64,000 nucleotides of DNA from Prauserella isguenensis (GTDB lineage Bacteria; Actinomycetota; Actinomycetes; Mycobacteriales; Pseudonocardiaceae), in NCBI RefSeq assembly GCF_014191605.1, contig NZ_JACHWU010000003.1, positions 248,001-312,000 of the forward strand, read 5' to 3'. Shown in pieces: positions 33,065 to 41,132 of the stretch (position 1 is the stretch's first letter; each line of letters starts with the position of its first letter). Both the position numbers and the translations under genes were made by a program. The notes under the pieces were generated by a model that was not told where the DNA came from, searched no databases, and was given only the letters and a program-made list of their open reading frames with translations.

Positions 33065-34045
33065 CTACGAGTCCGCGGGTGGCGGGTCCAGGGGTTGCGG
33101 GTCCGCAGGTTGCGGGTCCAGGGGTTGCAGCCACGCGCCCGCCTCGTCGAGGCCGGCCGCGCCGGTCAGGTCGCCGGGCAGCAGCGGCACGGTCAGCACA
33201 CCGCTCGCCCCGTCGCCGCCGAACCGTTCCCGCACGCGGGCCAGCACGGTGTGCTCCTGGTCCCGGCGACGGGCCAGCACCCCGGACTCCTCACCGGAGG
33301 CGACCCGGTTCACCAGCACGGCCGCGAGCGGCACGCCGGCCTCGGTGAGCTGGTCGGCGGCCCGTTCGGTCTCGGCCAGCGGCAGTCGTTCCGGCACGAG
33401 CACGAGGTGCACCCGGGCGTCGGCACGCAGCCGGGCCTGCAGCGCCTCGAGCCGCTGCCTGCGGGACTGCAGTCGTTCCAGCAGCGGGTCGCGCTGCGCA
33501 CCGGCCTGGCCGAGCAGTCCGTCGGCGAACCGGTCGACGTCGCGTGCCTGCTTCCGGTTGTGCGCCAGACCTTCGATCCACGGGGTGAGCAGCTCCGGCA
33601 GGCTGAGCAACCGCAGCATGTGCCCGGTCGGGGCGCTGTCGACGACCAGCAGGTCCCAGTCCTTTCCGGTGCGTTCGACGAGGTCGGTGAGCCGGTCCAG
33701 CAACGCCGACTCGACGGTCCCCGGGCTCTCGACCGCGCGGCGCAGGTGTCGCTCCACGGCGGGCAGCACCTCGCGCGGCACCGCGTGCCGGGCGTCCTCG
33801 AGCACCTCGGCCACCCGCCTGCCCGCCTGTCGCTCCCCGCTGATCTCCGCGGCCAGCAGGGACTCGCCGGCCGGTCGCGGTTCGTCCGACAGCGTCGCGC
33901 CGAGCACGTCGCCCAGCGAGTGCGCCGGGTCGGTCGACACGACGAGTGTGCGCACACCGCGCCGGGCCTGCCGGACGGCGAACGCCGCGGCGAGCGTCGT
34001 CTTGCCGACTCCGCCCTTGCCGCCGAAGAACCGGATCAACAGCAC
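33065..34045 (-). CDS. ArsA/GET3-like P-loop ATPase
   Basis: A 326-residue SIMIBI-class ATPase with the deviant Walker A FGGKGGVGKTT (residues 7-17), switch I VVSTDPAHSLGDVL and switch II VVDSAPTGHMLRLLSLPELL. It is about half the size of tandem ArsA, and the arsenite cysteines are not apparent, so arsenic export is unlikely. The C-terminus is a Pro/Asp/Gln repeat (QPLDPQPADPQPLDPPPADS). GTG at 34045 overlaps the end of the YbdD/YjiX-like gene, placing it third in the cstA operon. Confidence 0.88.
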   Translation of the reverse strand: MLLIRFFGGKGGVGKTTLAAAFAVRQARRGVRTLVVSTDPAHSLGDVLGATLSDEPRPAGESLLAAEISGERQAGRRVAEVLEDARHAVPREVLPAVERHLRRAVESPGTVESALLDRLTDLVERTGKDWDLLVVDSAPTGHMLRLLSLPELLTPWIEGLAHNRKQARDVDRFADGLLGQAGAQRDPLLERLQSRRQRLEALQARLRADARVHLVLVPERLPLAETERAADQLTEAGVPLAAVLVNRVASGEESGVLARRRDQEHTVLARVRERFGGDGASGVLTVPLLPGDLTGAAGLDEAGAWLQPLDPQPADPQPLDPPPADS

Positions 34046-34329
34046 ACCCCGGCGTCGCCGAACTCGTCCCGTCCCATGCGCCGGTGCCACTCGTGGAAGT
34101 CCGCAACGAGGTACGGCACGGCGTCCAGCGTCTCGTAGGCGACCGGATTGTCGACACCCAGCGATTCGAGCAGCAGCAGCGTCCGGAGGGTGTCGTCCCT
34201 GCGACGGGCCTCCCTGCGCAGTCCCTGCCGCCAGCGGGAGACGAGCAGCAGCTCGTGACCGCGTTCGAACCGGCGCCAGTACCGGACCAGCCGGTCGCCG
34301 AGCCGCCGCAGTCCCCCGCCCGCGGTCAC
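34036..34329 (-). CDS. Small CstA-associated protein, YbdD/YjiX-like
   Basis: A 97-residue protein directly coupled to cstA (GTG at 34329 overlaps its stop). The N-terminal half is basic (VRYWRRFERGHELLLVSRWRQGLRREA). The C-terminal half, VPYLVADFHEWHRRMG then a final Cys-Cys, resembles the C-terminus of Escherichia coli YbdD/YjiX, which also ends in Cys-Cys and is encoded beside CstA/BtsT pyruvate transporters. Homology is suggested by position and ending rather than by strong overall similarity. Confidence 0.7.
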   Translation of the reverse strand: MTAGGGLRRLGDRLVRYWRRFERGHELLLVSRWRQGLRREARRRDDTLRTLLLLESLGVDNPVAYETLDAVPYLVADFHEWHRRMGRDEFGDAGVCC

Positions 34330-36056
34330 CGTTCGGTCAGCTCCGTCGGTTGCGGATCGCCCGCGTCGTCCCGGGCGACACCTCGCGCCCGGCGCAGTGC
34401 GAGTGCGGCCTCGACGATGAGCCACACGGCGAGCACGAAGATGATCGCGTCGAGCGGCGCGAGCACCCATTCGCTCTCGGCGACGAACGTGATGAGGTTG
34501 TCGATGAGCGCCCACGTCGTCATCACGACGAGGAACACCAGCGGCACCAGCACCGCGATCGGGTTGCGCCGGTTCTTGGTGACCCAGACCGCGATCACCG
34601 ACAGGGCCAGGCCCGCGGTGAGCTGGTTCGTGGTGCCGAACAGCTGCCACAGCACGCCGAAGGTGTAGCCCGCATCGCCGCCGCCGGGCAGCAACGCCAG
34701 CACGAGGGGGATCAGCACGGCGATCAGCCCCGACAGCGTCAGGCTGCGCGACACCGGTCGGATACGGACGATCTCGGCGATCTCCTGCACGATGTAGCGC
34801 TGCAGGCGCACGCCGGTGTCCATCGTGGTCGCGGCGAAGCTGATGACGACCACGGCGGCGAACACGACGGCCGTCGCCTCGGGCACGCCGAGGTTGGCCG
34901 CGAAGTGCCCGACGCCGTTGACGAAGTTCGACGTCGCGCCGTCCGAGGCGGTGGCGAAGTCGGAGTACGCGGCGTGCCAGTCGGCGGTGGTGGCCACGAT
35001 GCCCGCGGTGCACGCGAGGATCGACCCGAGCGCCAGCGACCCCTCGCCGACCGCACCGAAGTAGCCGACGTACCGGGCGTCGCTCTCCTTGTCGAGCTGC
35101 TTCGACGTCGTACCCGACGAGACGAGGCTGTGGAACCCGGAGATCGCGCCGCACGCGATGGTGACGAACAGCAGCGGGAACCAGCTCGGCGAATCGGCGG
35201 GGGCCTGGTCGTTGACCACGGGAGCCACGATCGTGTCCCAGCCGACGAGCACGCCGAGGCCGATCACGCCCAGCGCGATGAACAGCTGGTGGGAGTTGAT
35301 GTAGTCGCGCGGCTGCAGCAGCACCCACACCGGGATGCGCGAGGCGATGAAGGTGTAGACGAACAGCAGCACGACCCAGATGTTGCGCTCGGTGAACAGG
35401 CCGTCCTCGGCGGCGATGCCCGCCAGCGAGATGGGCAGCGCCTGGCCGAGCAGGATCGTCACGTACAGCACGACGACGCCGACGAGCGACGGGACCAGCG
35501 CGGCACTGCGCGTGCGGTAGATGTACTGGCCGATGCCGATGGCCAGCGGGATCTCCAGCAGGATCGGCAGCACGGCCTCGGGGTTGGCCACGAACAGGTT
35601 CCCGATCACCACGGCGAACACGGCGTTCACGAGTGTCAGCAGGAAGAAGATGATCAGGAGGAACAGCACCCGGGCGCGGGTGCCCACCACCTCGCGCGTG
35701 AGCGTGCCGATGCTCTGCGCCTTGTGCCGCACCGAGACCACGATCGCACCGAAGTCGTGCACACCCGCCGCGAAGATCGTGCCCGCCACGACCCAGATCA
35801 GCGCCGGACCCCAGCCCCAGAACACCGCGATGGCGGGGCCCACGATCGGCGCGGCGCCTGCGACGGACGTGAAGTGGTGTCCGAAGAGGACGTGCCGGTT
35901 CGTGGGGATGAAGTCCACACCGTCCCGCATCGTGTGCGCGGGTGTCGGCCGGTCGTCGTCGAGTGCGTACACCCGACGCGCCAGGTACCCCGAGTAGTAG
36001 CGGTAGCCGAGGTAGAACAACACCCCGACGATCAGGACCATCACGATGGCCGGCAT
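34326..36056 (-). CDS. cstA: Carbon starvation protein CstA (peptide/pyruvate transporter)
   Basis: A 576-residue polytopic membrane protein of the CstA family. Typical segments are FIPTNRHVLFGHHFTSVAGAAPIVGPAIAVFWGWGPALIW near residues 45-85, GVHDFGAIVVSVR, SRIPVWVLLQPRDYINS, and FGTTNQLTAGLALSV. About 14-16 membrane helices are predicted. Characterised members import pyruvate or peptides under starvation. ATG at 36056 follows AAGGAACGTCC. It heads a three-gene operon with the YbdD/YjiX-like and ArsA-like genes. Confidence 0.93.
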   Translation of the reverse strand: MPAIVMVLIVGVLFYLGYRYYSGYLARRVYALDDDRPTPAHTMRDGVDFIPTNRHVLFGHHFTSVAGAAPIVGPAIAVFWGWGPALIWVVAGTIFAAGVHDFGAIVVSVRHKAQSIGTLTREVVGTRARVLFLLIIFFLLTLVNAVFAVVIGNLFVANPEAVLPILLEIPLAIGIGQYIYRTRSAALVPSLVGVVVLYVTILLGQALPISLAGIAAEDGLFTERNIWVVLLFVYTFIASRIPVWVLLQPRDYINSHQLFIALGVIGLGVLVGWDTIVAPVVNDQAPADSPSWFPLLFVTIACGAISGFHSLVSSGTTSKQLDKESDARYVGYFGAVGEGSLALGSILACTAGIVATTADWHAAYSDFATASDGATSNFVNGVGHFAANLGVPEATAVVFAAVVVISFAATTMDTGVRLQRYIVQEIAEIVRIRPVSRSLTLSGLIAVLIPLVLALLPGGGDAGYTFGVLWQLFGTTNQLTAGLALSVIAVWVTKNRRNPIAVLVPLVFLVVMTTWALIDNLITFVAESEWVLAPLDAIIFVLAVWLIVEAALALRRARGVARDDAGDPQPTELTER

Positions 36057-36182
36057 GGACGTTCCTTCCCGTGAGCGACGTTGACACGGTGGTCAGGCGA
36101 CGTGGGACGGTAACAGCAGTGCGACCGGCGAGGTAAGAGCGGCGTGAATCCCGCGCTCGGAGACTGTGGAGGCGAAGCGACG

Positions 36183-37160
36183 GTGGACCGGCTGCGGGAG
36201 GCTTGGCGGCGTGCCGTCACGGCGGAGTTGTGCTGGACGAACCCCGACGGCACTCCCGCCGCGATCGCCGTGACGCCCGTGGTGCGCGGCGCCGGTTCCG
36301 CCACACCGACGCTCTGCGCCGCCCTGCCCTACGCGCGGGCGGACGAGGTCGCGGGCCTGCGCGAGGCCGACGCCGCCGTGTTCGCCGTGACCGACTCGCG
36401 CTCACTGCCCGCTGACGCGGGTGCTCCCGGGGCGGGTGCCGCCGGGTCGGGTGGCGCCGGGTCGGGTGGCGCCGGGTCGGGTGGCGCCGGCGCCGCGGCG
36501 GAAGCTCCCGTTCGGACCGGCGTCGCCGCGAGCGGCACCGTGCGGATCGTCGACGACCTCAAGGGCGAACTGTTCACCGACGAACTGCTCGACCAGGAAC
36601 TGGTCAAGTACCCGCCGTCGCGCACCCTCGCCGACAGCGTGCTGCTGCGCCGCGAGAACTGGTGGTGGCTGCCCCGGATCGTCGTGGAGCTGACCGGCCC
36701 GGCCGCGGGCCCCGGCTCCCCGGAGGAGGCGCACCCGCCCGAGCGGACGAACCCCGCCCGGCACGGACTGCTGGTGACCGCCACGGCGGACGCCCCGGGC
36801 TCACTCCGCGCCCCCGAACTGCGCAGCGTCGACGTCGACGTCGATGCCACACCGCACGCCGCGGCACCGACTGGCGTCACGGGACTGCGAGACCTGACCG
36901 GTGAACCGCCGCCGCCGGCACCGAGCGCGCTGGTGTTCGGCTACGACTACACGATGCCGGATCTCGAACGATGGGAGACGTGGTCGCTGGCCGGGAGGGT
37001 CTCGGGCGGGCGGCTGTCCGTCGACGCGCGGAGCGGCACCCCGGGCGACGACCTGCGCACCCTGGGGCTGCTGGCGCGTACCCGGCGGCACCGCGCACTC
37101 GCGAAGGCGTGCCGGGCCGGTGTCCGCGCCGCCGAACGTCACCTCCACCCCGCACCCTGA
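36183..37160 (+). CDS. Uncharacterised protein, possible flavin split-barrel fold
   Basis: A 325-residue protein I do not recognise with certainty. ELCWTNPDGTPAAIAVTPVVRG near the N-terminus and SGTVRIVDDLKGELFTDELLDQELVKYPPSRTLADS, split here only for description, recall pyridoxamine-phosphate-oxidase-like barrels. A Gly/Ala/Ser repeat (three 15-bp units) interrupts residues 80-105. The C-terminal part ends in a short helix rich in Arg and Ala. GTG at 36183 is chosen because GGAGGCG lies eight bases upstream; GTG at 36144 is possible. It is divergent from cstA and precedes the sulfur operon. Confidence 0.65.
   Translation: MDRLREAWRRAVTAELCWTNPDGTPAAIAVTPVVRGAGSATPTLCAALPYARADEVAGLREADAAVFAVTDSRSLPADAGAPGAGAAGSGGAGSGGAGSGGAGAAAEAPVRTGVAASGTVRIVDDLKGELFTDELLDQELVKYPPSRTLADSVLLRRENWWWLPRIVVELTGPAAGPGSPEEAHPPERTNPARHGLLVTATADAPGSLRAPELRSVDVDVDATPHAAAPTGVTGLRDLTGEPPPPAPSALVFGYDYTMPDLERWETWSLAGRVSGGRLSVDARSGTPGDDLRTLGLLARTRRHRALAKACRAGVRAAERHLHPAP
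36441..36485 (+). repeat. In-frame 15-bp tandem repeat (three copies)
   Basis: GCCGGGTCGGGTGGC occurs three times in a row, encoding a five-residue Ala-Gly-Ser-Gly-Gly unit inside the uncharacterised gene. Confidence 0.9.
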
Positions 37161-37303
37161 TCCGGGGTGCGAACGCCCGACAGTGCCGCCGAGGGGCTCC
37201 GCAGTGCCGCCGAGGGCACGAGCGGCATCGTCGCAGGTGACGTTGCTCCCACGATGCGGACGTCCCTGGACCACCCTGTGAACACCGTGGCAAGGTAACC
37301 GTC

Positions 37304-37390
37304 GTGACTGTGACGACCGCCGGTGTGGCCCTCGTGGTACGACGCCACGTGGACTACCTGCGTGTCTCCAGCAGTCTGTGCCGGTCCTGA
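37304..37390 (+). CDS. Cysteine-containing leader peptide of the sulfur operon
   Basis: A 28-residue open frame (GTG at 37304, TGA at 37388) ends RRHVDYLRVSSSLCRS. The pattern RRHVD-x-x-RV-x-S-x-LC is the hallmark of small putative leader peptides found upstream of sulfur-assimilation genes in actinobacteria; in mycobacteria such upstream frames mediate cysteine-responsive attenuation. The Cys codon is third from the end, suited to ribosome pausing when cysteinyl-tRNA is scarce. CAAGG lies about eight bases before the GTG; GTG at 37310 is an alternative. It sits 266 bp upstream of sirA in the same direction. Confidence 0.82.
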   Translation: MTVTTAGVALVVRRHVDYLRVSSSLCRS

Positions 37391-37656
37391 CCGCGACGCG
37401 CCGCTCCCTGCCCAGCCGCACGTCGAGCGCGCACCGGGCCGCACCCGGTCCGCCTGCCGGCGCAGGCCGATGCCTCACACATCGCCCACGCCCGCCAGGA
37501 CGGCCCCTGGTCACCGACGCCCATCCGGCCCCACCGCGCGCACGTCCCGGCACCGGTCACGAGCGGCAGCACCGCCCCGGTCGTCCCGCACGACCCCGGC
37601 CGCCCGAACGCCCAGCCCGAACCGCCGCCGAACACACCGCCCTGGAGGACACCGCC
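37391..37656 (+). promoter_or_regulatory. Leader mRNA between leader peptide and sirA
   Basis: This 266-bp GC-rich stretch carries no convincing gene. A short hairpin ACCGGG/CCCGGT lies at 37433-37449 and further GC-rich pairings are likely. With the leader peptide it is the probable attenuation region; I cannot define the alternative folds without computation. Confidence 0.5.
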
Positions 37657-39339
37657 ATGGCCGCCGAGACAGGCCGACCCGCCCGCCCGAAGAAGCGCCG
37701 CGGGGAGGGCCAGTGGGCCCTGGGTTACCGCGAGCCGCTCAACCCCAACGAACGTTCCAAGAAGGACGACGCGCCGCTGAACGTGCGGGAGCGCATCGAG
37801 AACATCTACGCCCACACCGGGTTCGACGGCATCGACCCGGGTGACCTGCGCGGCCGGTTCCGGTGGTTCGGCCTTTACACCCAGCGCAAGCCCGGGATCG
37901 ACGGCGGCAGCACCGCCACGCTCGAGCCCGAGGATCTCGACGACAAGTACTTCATGTTGCGGGTGCGGCTCGACGGCGGCGCACTGACGACCCGGCAGCT
38001 CGCCGTCCTGGGTGAGATCTCGCAGACCTACGCCCGGGACACCGCCGACATCACCGACCGGCAGAACATCCAGTACCACTGGATCCGTGTCGAGGACATG
38101 CCCACGATCTGGCAGAAGCTGGAGGACGCGGGCATGACGACGATGGAGGCCTGCGGCGACAGCCCGCGCGTCATCCTCGGCTCCCCCGTGGCGGGCATCT
38201 CCGCCGACGAGGTCATCGACGGCTCGCCCGCGATCGACGAGATCAAGCGCCGGTTCGTCGGCGACCCGACCTTCGCGAACCTGCCGCGGAAGTTCAAGAC
38301 GGCCGTCTCCGGTCAGCCGGACGTGGCGCACGAGATCCACGACGTCGCGTTCGTGGGTGTCGAGCACCCCGAGCACGGCCCCGGGTTCGACGTGTGGGTC
38401 GGCGGCGGTCTCTCGACCAACCCGATGATCGCCCAGCGCCTCGGCGTGTGGGTGCCGCGGGACGAGGTGCCGGACGTGTGGGAAGGCGTCATCAGCATCT
38501 TCCGTGACTACGGCTACCGGCGGCTGCGCTCGCGTGCCCGCATCAAGTTCCTGGTCAAGGACTGGGGTCCGGAGAAGTTCCGCGAGGTGCTCGAGACCGA
38601 GTACCTGAAGCGCACGCTCATCGACGGCCCGGCCCCGAAGATTCCGGAGCGGCCGATCGACCACATCGGCGTGCACGAGCAGACCGACGGCCTGCGTTAC
38701 GTCGGCGGGGCGCCGGTCGCAGGCCGTGCGTCCGGGTCGCTGCTGTTGTCGGCGGCGAAGGCCGCCGAGCGCGCCGGTTCGGGCCGGGTGCGCCTGACCC
38801 CGCAGCAGAAGCTGGTCGTGCTGGACGTGCCGGAGTCCGAGGTCGCCACGCTGCAGGCCGAGCTGGCCGAGGCGGGCCTGGACACGACGCCGTCGCCGTG
38901 GCGGCGCAACGTGATGGCCTGCACCGGCATCGAGTTCTGCAAACTGGCGATCGTCGAGACGAAGAAGCGCGCCTCGGATCTGGTGGCCGAGCTGGAGCAG
39001 CGACTGGCCGACCTGCAGGACGGCCTCGACGACCCCGTGTCCGTGCACCTGAACGGCTGCCCGAACTCGTGCGCGCGGATCCAGGTGGCCGACATCGGCC
39101 TCAAGGGCCAGATCGTCACCGACGCCGACGGCAACCGGGTCGAGGGCTTCCAGGTACACCTGGGTGGAGGCCTCGGGCTGGACGCGGGATTCGGCCGTAA
39201 ACTTCGTGGTCATAAGGTCACGAGCGACGAGCTCACCGACTATGTGGAGCGGGTCGTGAGGAACTATCTGAAGCAGCGCGGTGAGGGCGAGCGGTTCGCC
39301 CAGTGGGTCGTGCGCGCAGAGGAAGCCGATCTCACGTGA
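37657..39339 (+). CDS. sirA: Ferredoxin-dependent sulfite reductase
   Basis: A 560-residue siroheme/4Fe-4S reductase. Duplicate halves carry RFRWFGLYTQRKPGIDGG, TDRQNIQYHWIRVEDMP and TTMEACGDSPRVILGSP. The cluster and siroheme ligands are in MACTGIEFC and LNGCPNSCARIQ. It reduces sulfite to sulfide with ferredoxin electrons, the last reductive step of sulfate assimilation. Mycobacterial NirA/SirA has a Tyr-Cys crosslink; Tyr and Cys are present at the corresponding motifs here. ATG at 37657 follows GGAGG by eight bases. The stop overlaps the zinc-ribbon gene. Confidence 0.94.
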   Translation: MAAETGRPARPKKRRGEGQWALGYREPLNPNERSKKDDAPLNVRERIENIYAHTGFDGIDPGDLRGRFRWFGLYTQRKPGIDGGSTATLEPEDLDDKYFMLRVRLDGGALTTRQLAVLGEISQTYARDTADITDRQNIQYHWIRVEDMPTIWQKLEDAGMTTMEACGDSPRVILGSPVAGISADEVIDGSPAIDEIKRRFVGDPTFANLPRKFKTAVSGQPDVAHEIHDVAFVGVEHPEHGPGFDVWVGGGLSTNPMIAQRLGVWVPRDEVPDVWEGVISIFRDYGYRRLRSRARIKFLVKDWGPEKFREVLETEYLKRTLIDGPAPKIPERPIDHIGVHEQTDGLRYVGGAPVAGRASGSLLLSAAKAAERAGSGRVRLTPQQKLVVLDVPESEVATLQAELAEAGLDTTPSPWRRNVMACTGIEFCKLAIVETKKRASDLVAELEQRLADLQDGLDDPVSVHLNGCPNSCARIQVADIGLKGQIVTDADGNRVEGFQVHLGGGLGLDAGFGRKLRGHKVTSDELTDYVERVVRNYLKQRGEGERFAQWVVRAEEADLT

Positions 39340-39497
39340 GTGAGGCCACTTCCTCGAGGGCTACGCCCATGCACTGCCCGTACTGTGCCGACGAGGATCT
39401 CCGTCCGGAAGACGACGGTGCATGGCTGTGCACGTCCTGTCGGCGGGTGTTCACAGTGACCTTCATCGGACTGCGCATTCCGGAGGTAAAGCGATGA
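39336..39497 (+). CDS. Small zinc-ribbon protein of the sulfur operon
   Basis: A 53-residue protein with two CxxC knuckles, HCPYCADEDLRP and LCTSCRRVFTVTF, forming a probable zinc ribbon. GTG at 39336 overlaps the sirA stop and its own stop overlaps cysH (ATGA); ATG at 39369 is an alternative start. Small genes at this position recur in actinobacterial cys operons. The role is unknown; a metal-dependent assembly or electron-transfer accessory for the reductases is a guess. Confidence 0.8.
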   Translation: MSEATSSRATPMHCPYCADEDLRPEDDGAWLCTSCRRVFTVTFIGLRIPEVKR

Positions 39498-40198
39498 CCG
39501 CGACAAGGACGGCCGAGGAGCTGCAGGCTCTCGCCGAACGAGCGTCAGGCGAACTGGCGGAGGCCACCACCGACGAGGCGATCCGGTGGGCGGTCGAGCA
39601 ATTCGGCGACGATCTGATCGTCGCGTCGAATATGCAGGACGCCGTTCTGGTCGACATCGTCACCAAGGTCAAATCGGACATCGATGTGCTTTTTCTCGAA
39701 ACGGGCTACCATTTCGCGGAAACACTCGGCGTGCGTGACGCGGTGGCGACGATCTATCCCGATGTGCGCATCGTCAACGCACAGGCCGAGCAGAGCGTGG
39801 CCGAACAGGACGCGGAATACGGTCCGAAATTGCACGACCGGGACCCCAACCAGTGCTGCCACCTGCGGAAAGTCGTTCCGCTGCAGAACACGCTGGCCGG
39901 CTATTCCTGCTGGATCACGGGTGTCCGTCGCGTGGATGCACCCACCAGAGCGAACACGCCGATCGTGACATGGGACGATCGCAATGGCCTGGTGAAGGTG
40001 AACCCGATCGCGGCCTGGACCGACGACGAGTTCAACGGCTACATCGACGAGCACGGGATTCTGCAGAATCCGCTGGTCCACGAGGGATACCTCTCGATCG
40101 GCTGCGCCCCGTGCACCGCGAAGGTCGCGCCGGGCGCCGACCCACGCAGTGGTCGCTGGGCCGGCAAGTCCAAGACTGAGTGCGGGCTGCACGCCTGA
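39494..40198 (+). CDS. cysH: Adenylyl-sulfate reductase (4Fe-4S type)
   Basis: A 234-residue reductase. The cluster cysteines are the pair Cys121-Cys122 (DPNQCCHLRK) and a second pair near 204 and 207 (IGCAPCTAKV), the mark of APS reductases that do not need PAPS. The catalytic C-terminal motif is KTECGLHA. It reduces APS to sulfite with thioredoxin. No APS kinase is present in the operon, which is consistent. It is coupled to the zinc-ribbon gene. Confidence 0.95.
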   Translation: MTATRTAEELQALAERASGELAEATTDEAIRWAVEQFGDDLIVASNMQDAVLVDIVTKVKSDIDVLFLETGYHFAETLGVRDAVATIYPDVRIVNAQAEQSVAEQDAEYGPKLHDRDPNQCCHLRKVVPLQNTLAGYSCWITGVRRVDAPTRANTPIVTWDDRNGLVKVNPIAAWTDDEFNGYIDEHGILQNPLVHEGYLSIGCAPCTAKVAPGADPRSGRWAGKSKTECGLHA

Positions 40199-40209
40199 GG
40201 AAGGATGTC

Positions 40210-41130
40210 ATGACCACACTTGAGGCCGCGGCCGATGCGGCGCGCGACAATCTCGCGGCGCTGGAATCGGAAGCCATTCACATCTTCCGTGAGGTGGCGG
40301 GCGAATTCGATCGTCCCGTGATCCTCTTCTCCGGTGGCAAGGACTCCACGCTGCTGCTGCACCTGGCGATCAAGGCGTTCTGGCCCGCACCGGTGCCGTT
40401 CCCGCTGTTGCATGTCGACACCGGCCACAACTTCGACGAGGTCATCGCCTTCCGTGACCACGTCGTCGAGAAGTACGGGCTGCGCCTGGTCGTGGCCAGC
40501 GTGCAGGACTACATCGACGACGGCAGGCTGGCCGAGCGGGCCGACGGCACCCGTAACCCGCTGCAGACACAGCCGCTGCTGGACGCGATCGCCGACAACA
40601 AGTTCGACGCCGTGTTCGGCGGTGGCCGCCGGGACGAGGAACGTGCCCGCGCCAAGGAGCGCATCTTCAGCCTCCGCAGCGCCTTCGGCCAGTGGGACCC
40701 GCGCAGGCAGCGCCCTGAGTTGTGGAACCTCTACAACGGCAGGCACCGGCCCGGCGAGCACGTCCGGGTGTTCCCGCTGTCGAACTTCACCGAGGCCGAC
40801 GTCTGGAACTACATCGCGCGCGAGCAGGTCGAGCTGCCGTCGATCTACTACGCGCACAAGCGCAAGGTCTACAGCCGCGACGGCATGTGGCTGACCGAGG
40901 GCCCGTGGGGCGGTCCGCGGGACGACGAGGAGGTCCACGAGCTGATGGTGCGTTACCGCACCGTGGGTGACGGCTCGTGCACCGGCGCCGTCGAATCCAC
41001 CGCCTCGACGGTCGACGAGGTCATCGCCGAGGTCCAGGCGAGCCGCCTCACCGAGCGTGGTGCGACACGTGCCGACGACCGCATGTCCGAGGCCGCCATG
41101 GAGGACCGCAAGCGGGAGGGGTACTTCTAA
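40210..41130 (+). CDS. cysD: Sulfate adenylyltransferase small subunit
   Basis: A 306-residue ATP sulfurylase subunit. PP-loop ILFSGGKDSTLLLHL is near residue 37; LLHVDTGHNFDEVIAFRD and VFGGGRRDEERARAKERIFS follow, ending in the typical REGYF. With CysN it makes APS from sulfate and ATP. ATG at 40210 follows AGGAAGGA. It is 11 bp after cysH and 2 bp before cysN. Confidence 0.96.
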   Translation: MTTLEAAADAARDNLAALESEAIHIFREVAGEFDRPVILFSGGKDSTLLLHLAIKAFWPAPVPFPLLHVDTGHNFDEVIAFRDHVVEKYGLRLVVASVQDYIDDGRLAERADGTRNPLQTQPLLDAIADNKFDAVFGGGRRDEERARAKERIFSLRSAFGQWDPRRQRPELWNLYNGRHRPGEHVRVFPLSNFTEADVWNYIAREQVELPSIYYAHKRKVYSRDGMWLTEGPWGGPRDDEEVHELMVRYRTVGDGSCTGAVESTASTVDEVIAEVQASRLTERGATRADDRMSEAAMEDRKREGYF

Positions 41131-41132
41131 CC

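Noticed and set aside
33065-34045. Arsenic resistance operon
   Set aside because: The ArsA-like ATPase lacks neighbours arsB, arsC and arsR and the arsenite-binding cysteines, and is coupled to cstA.
32967-36074. Very long plus-strand open frame (about 1,035 codons)
   Set aside because: It is antisense to hemW, the ArsA-like gene, the YbdD-like gene and cstA, and its composition (Arg, His, Asp, Gln runs) is typical of a high-GC shadow frame.
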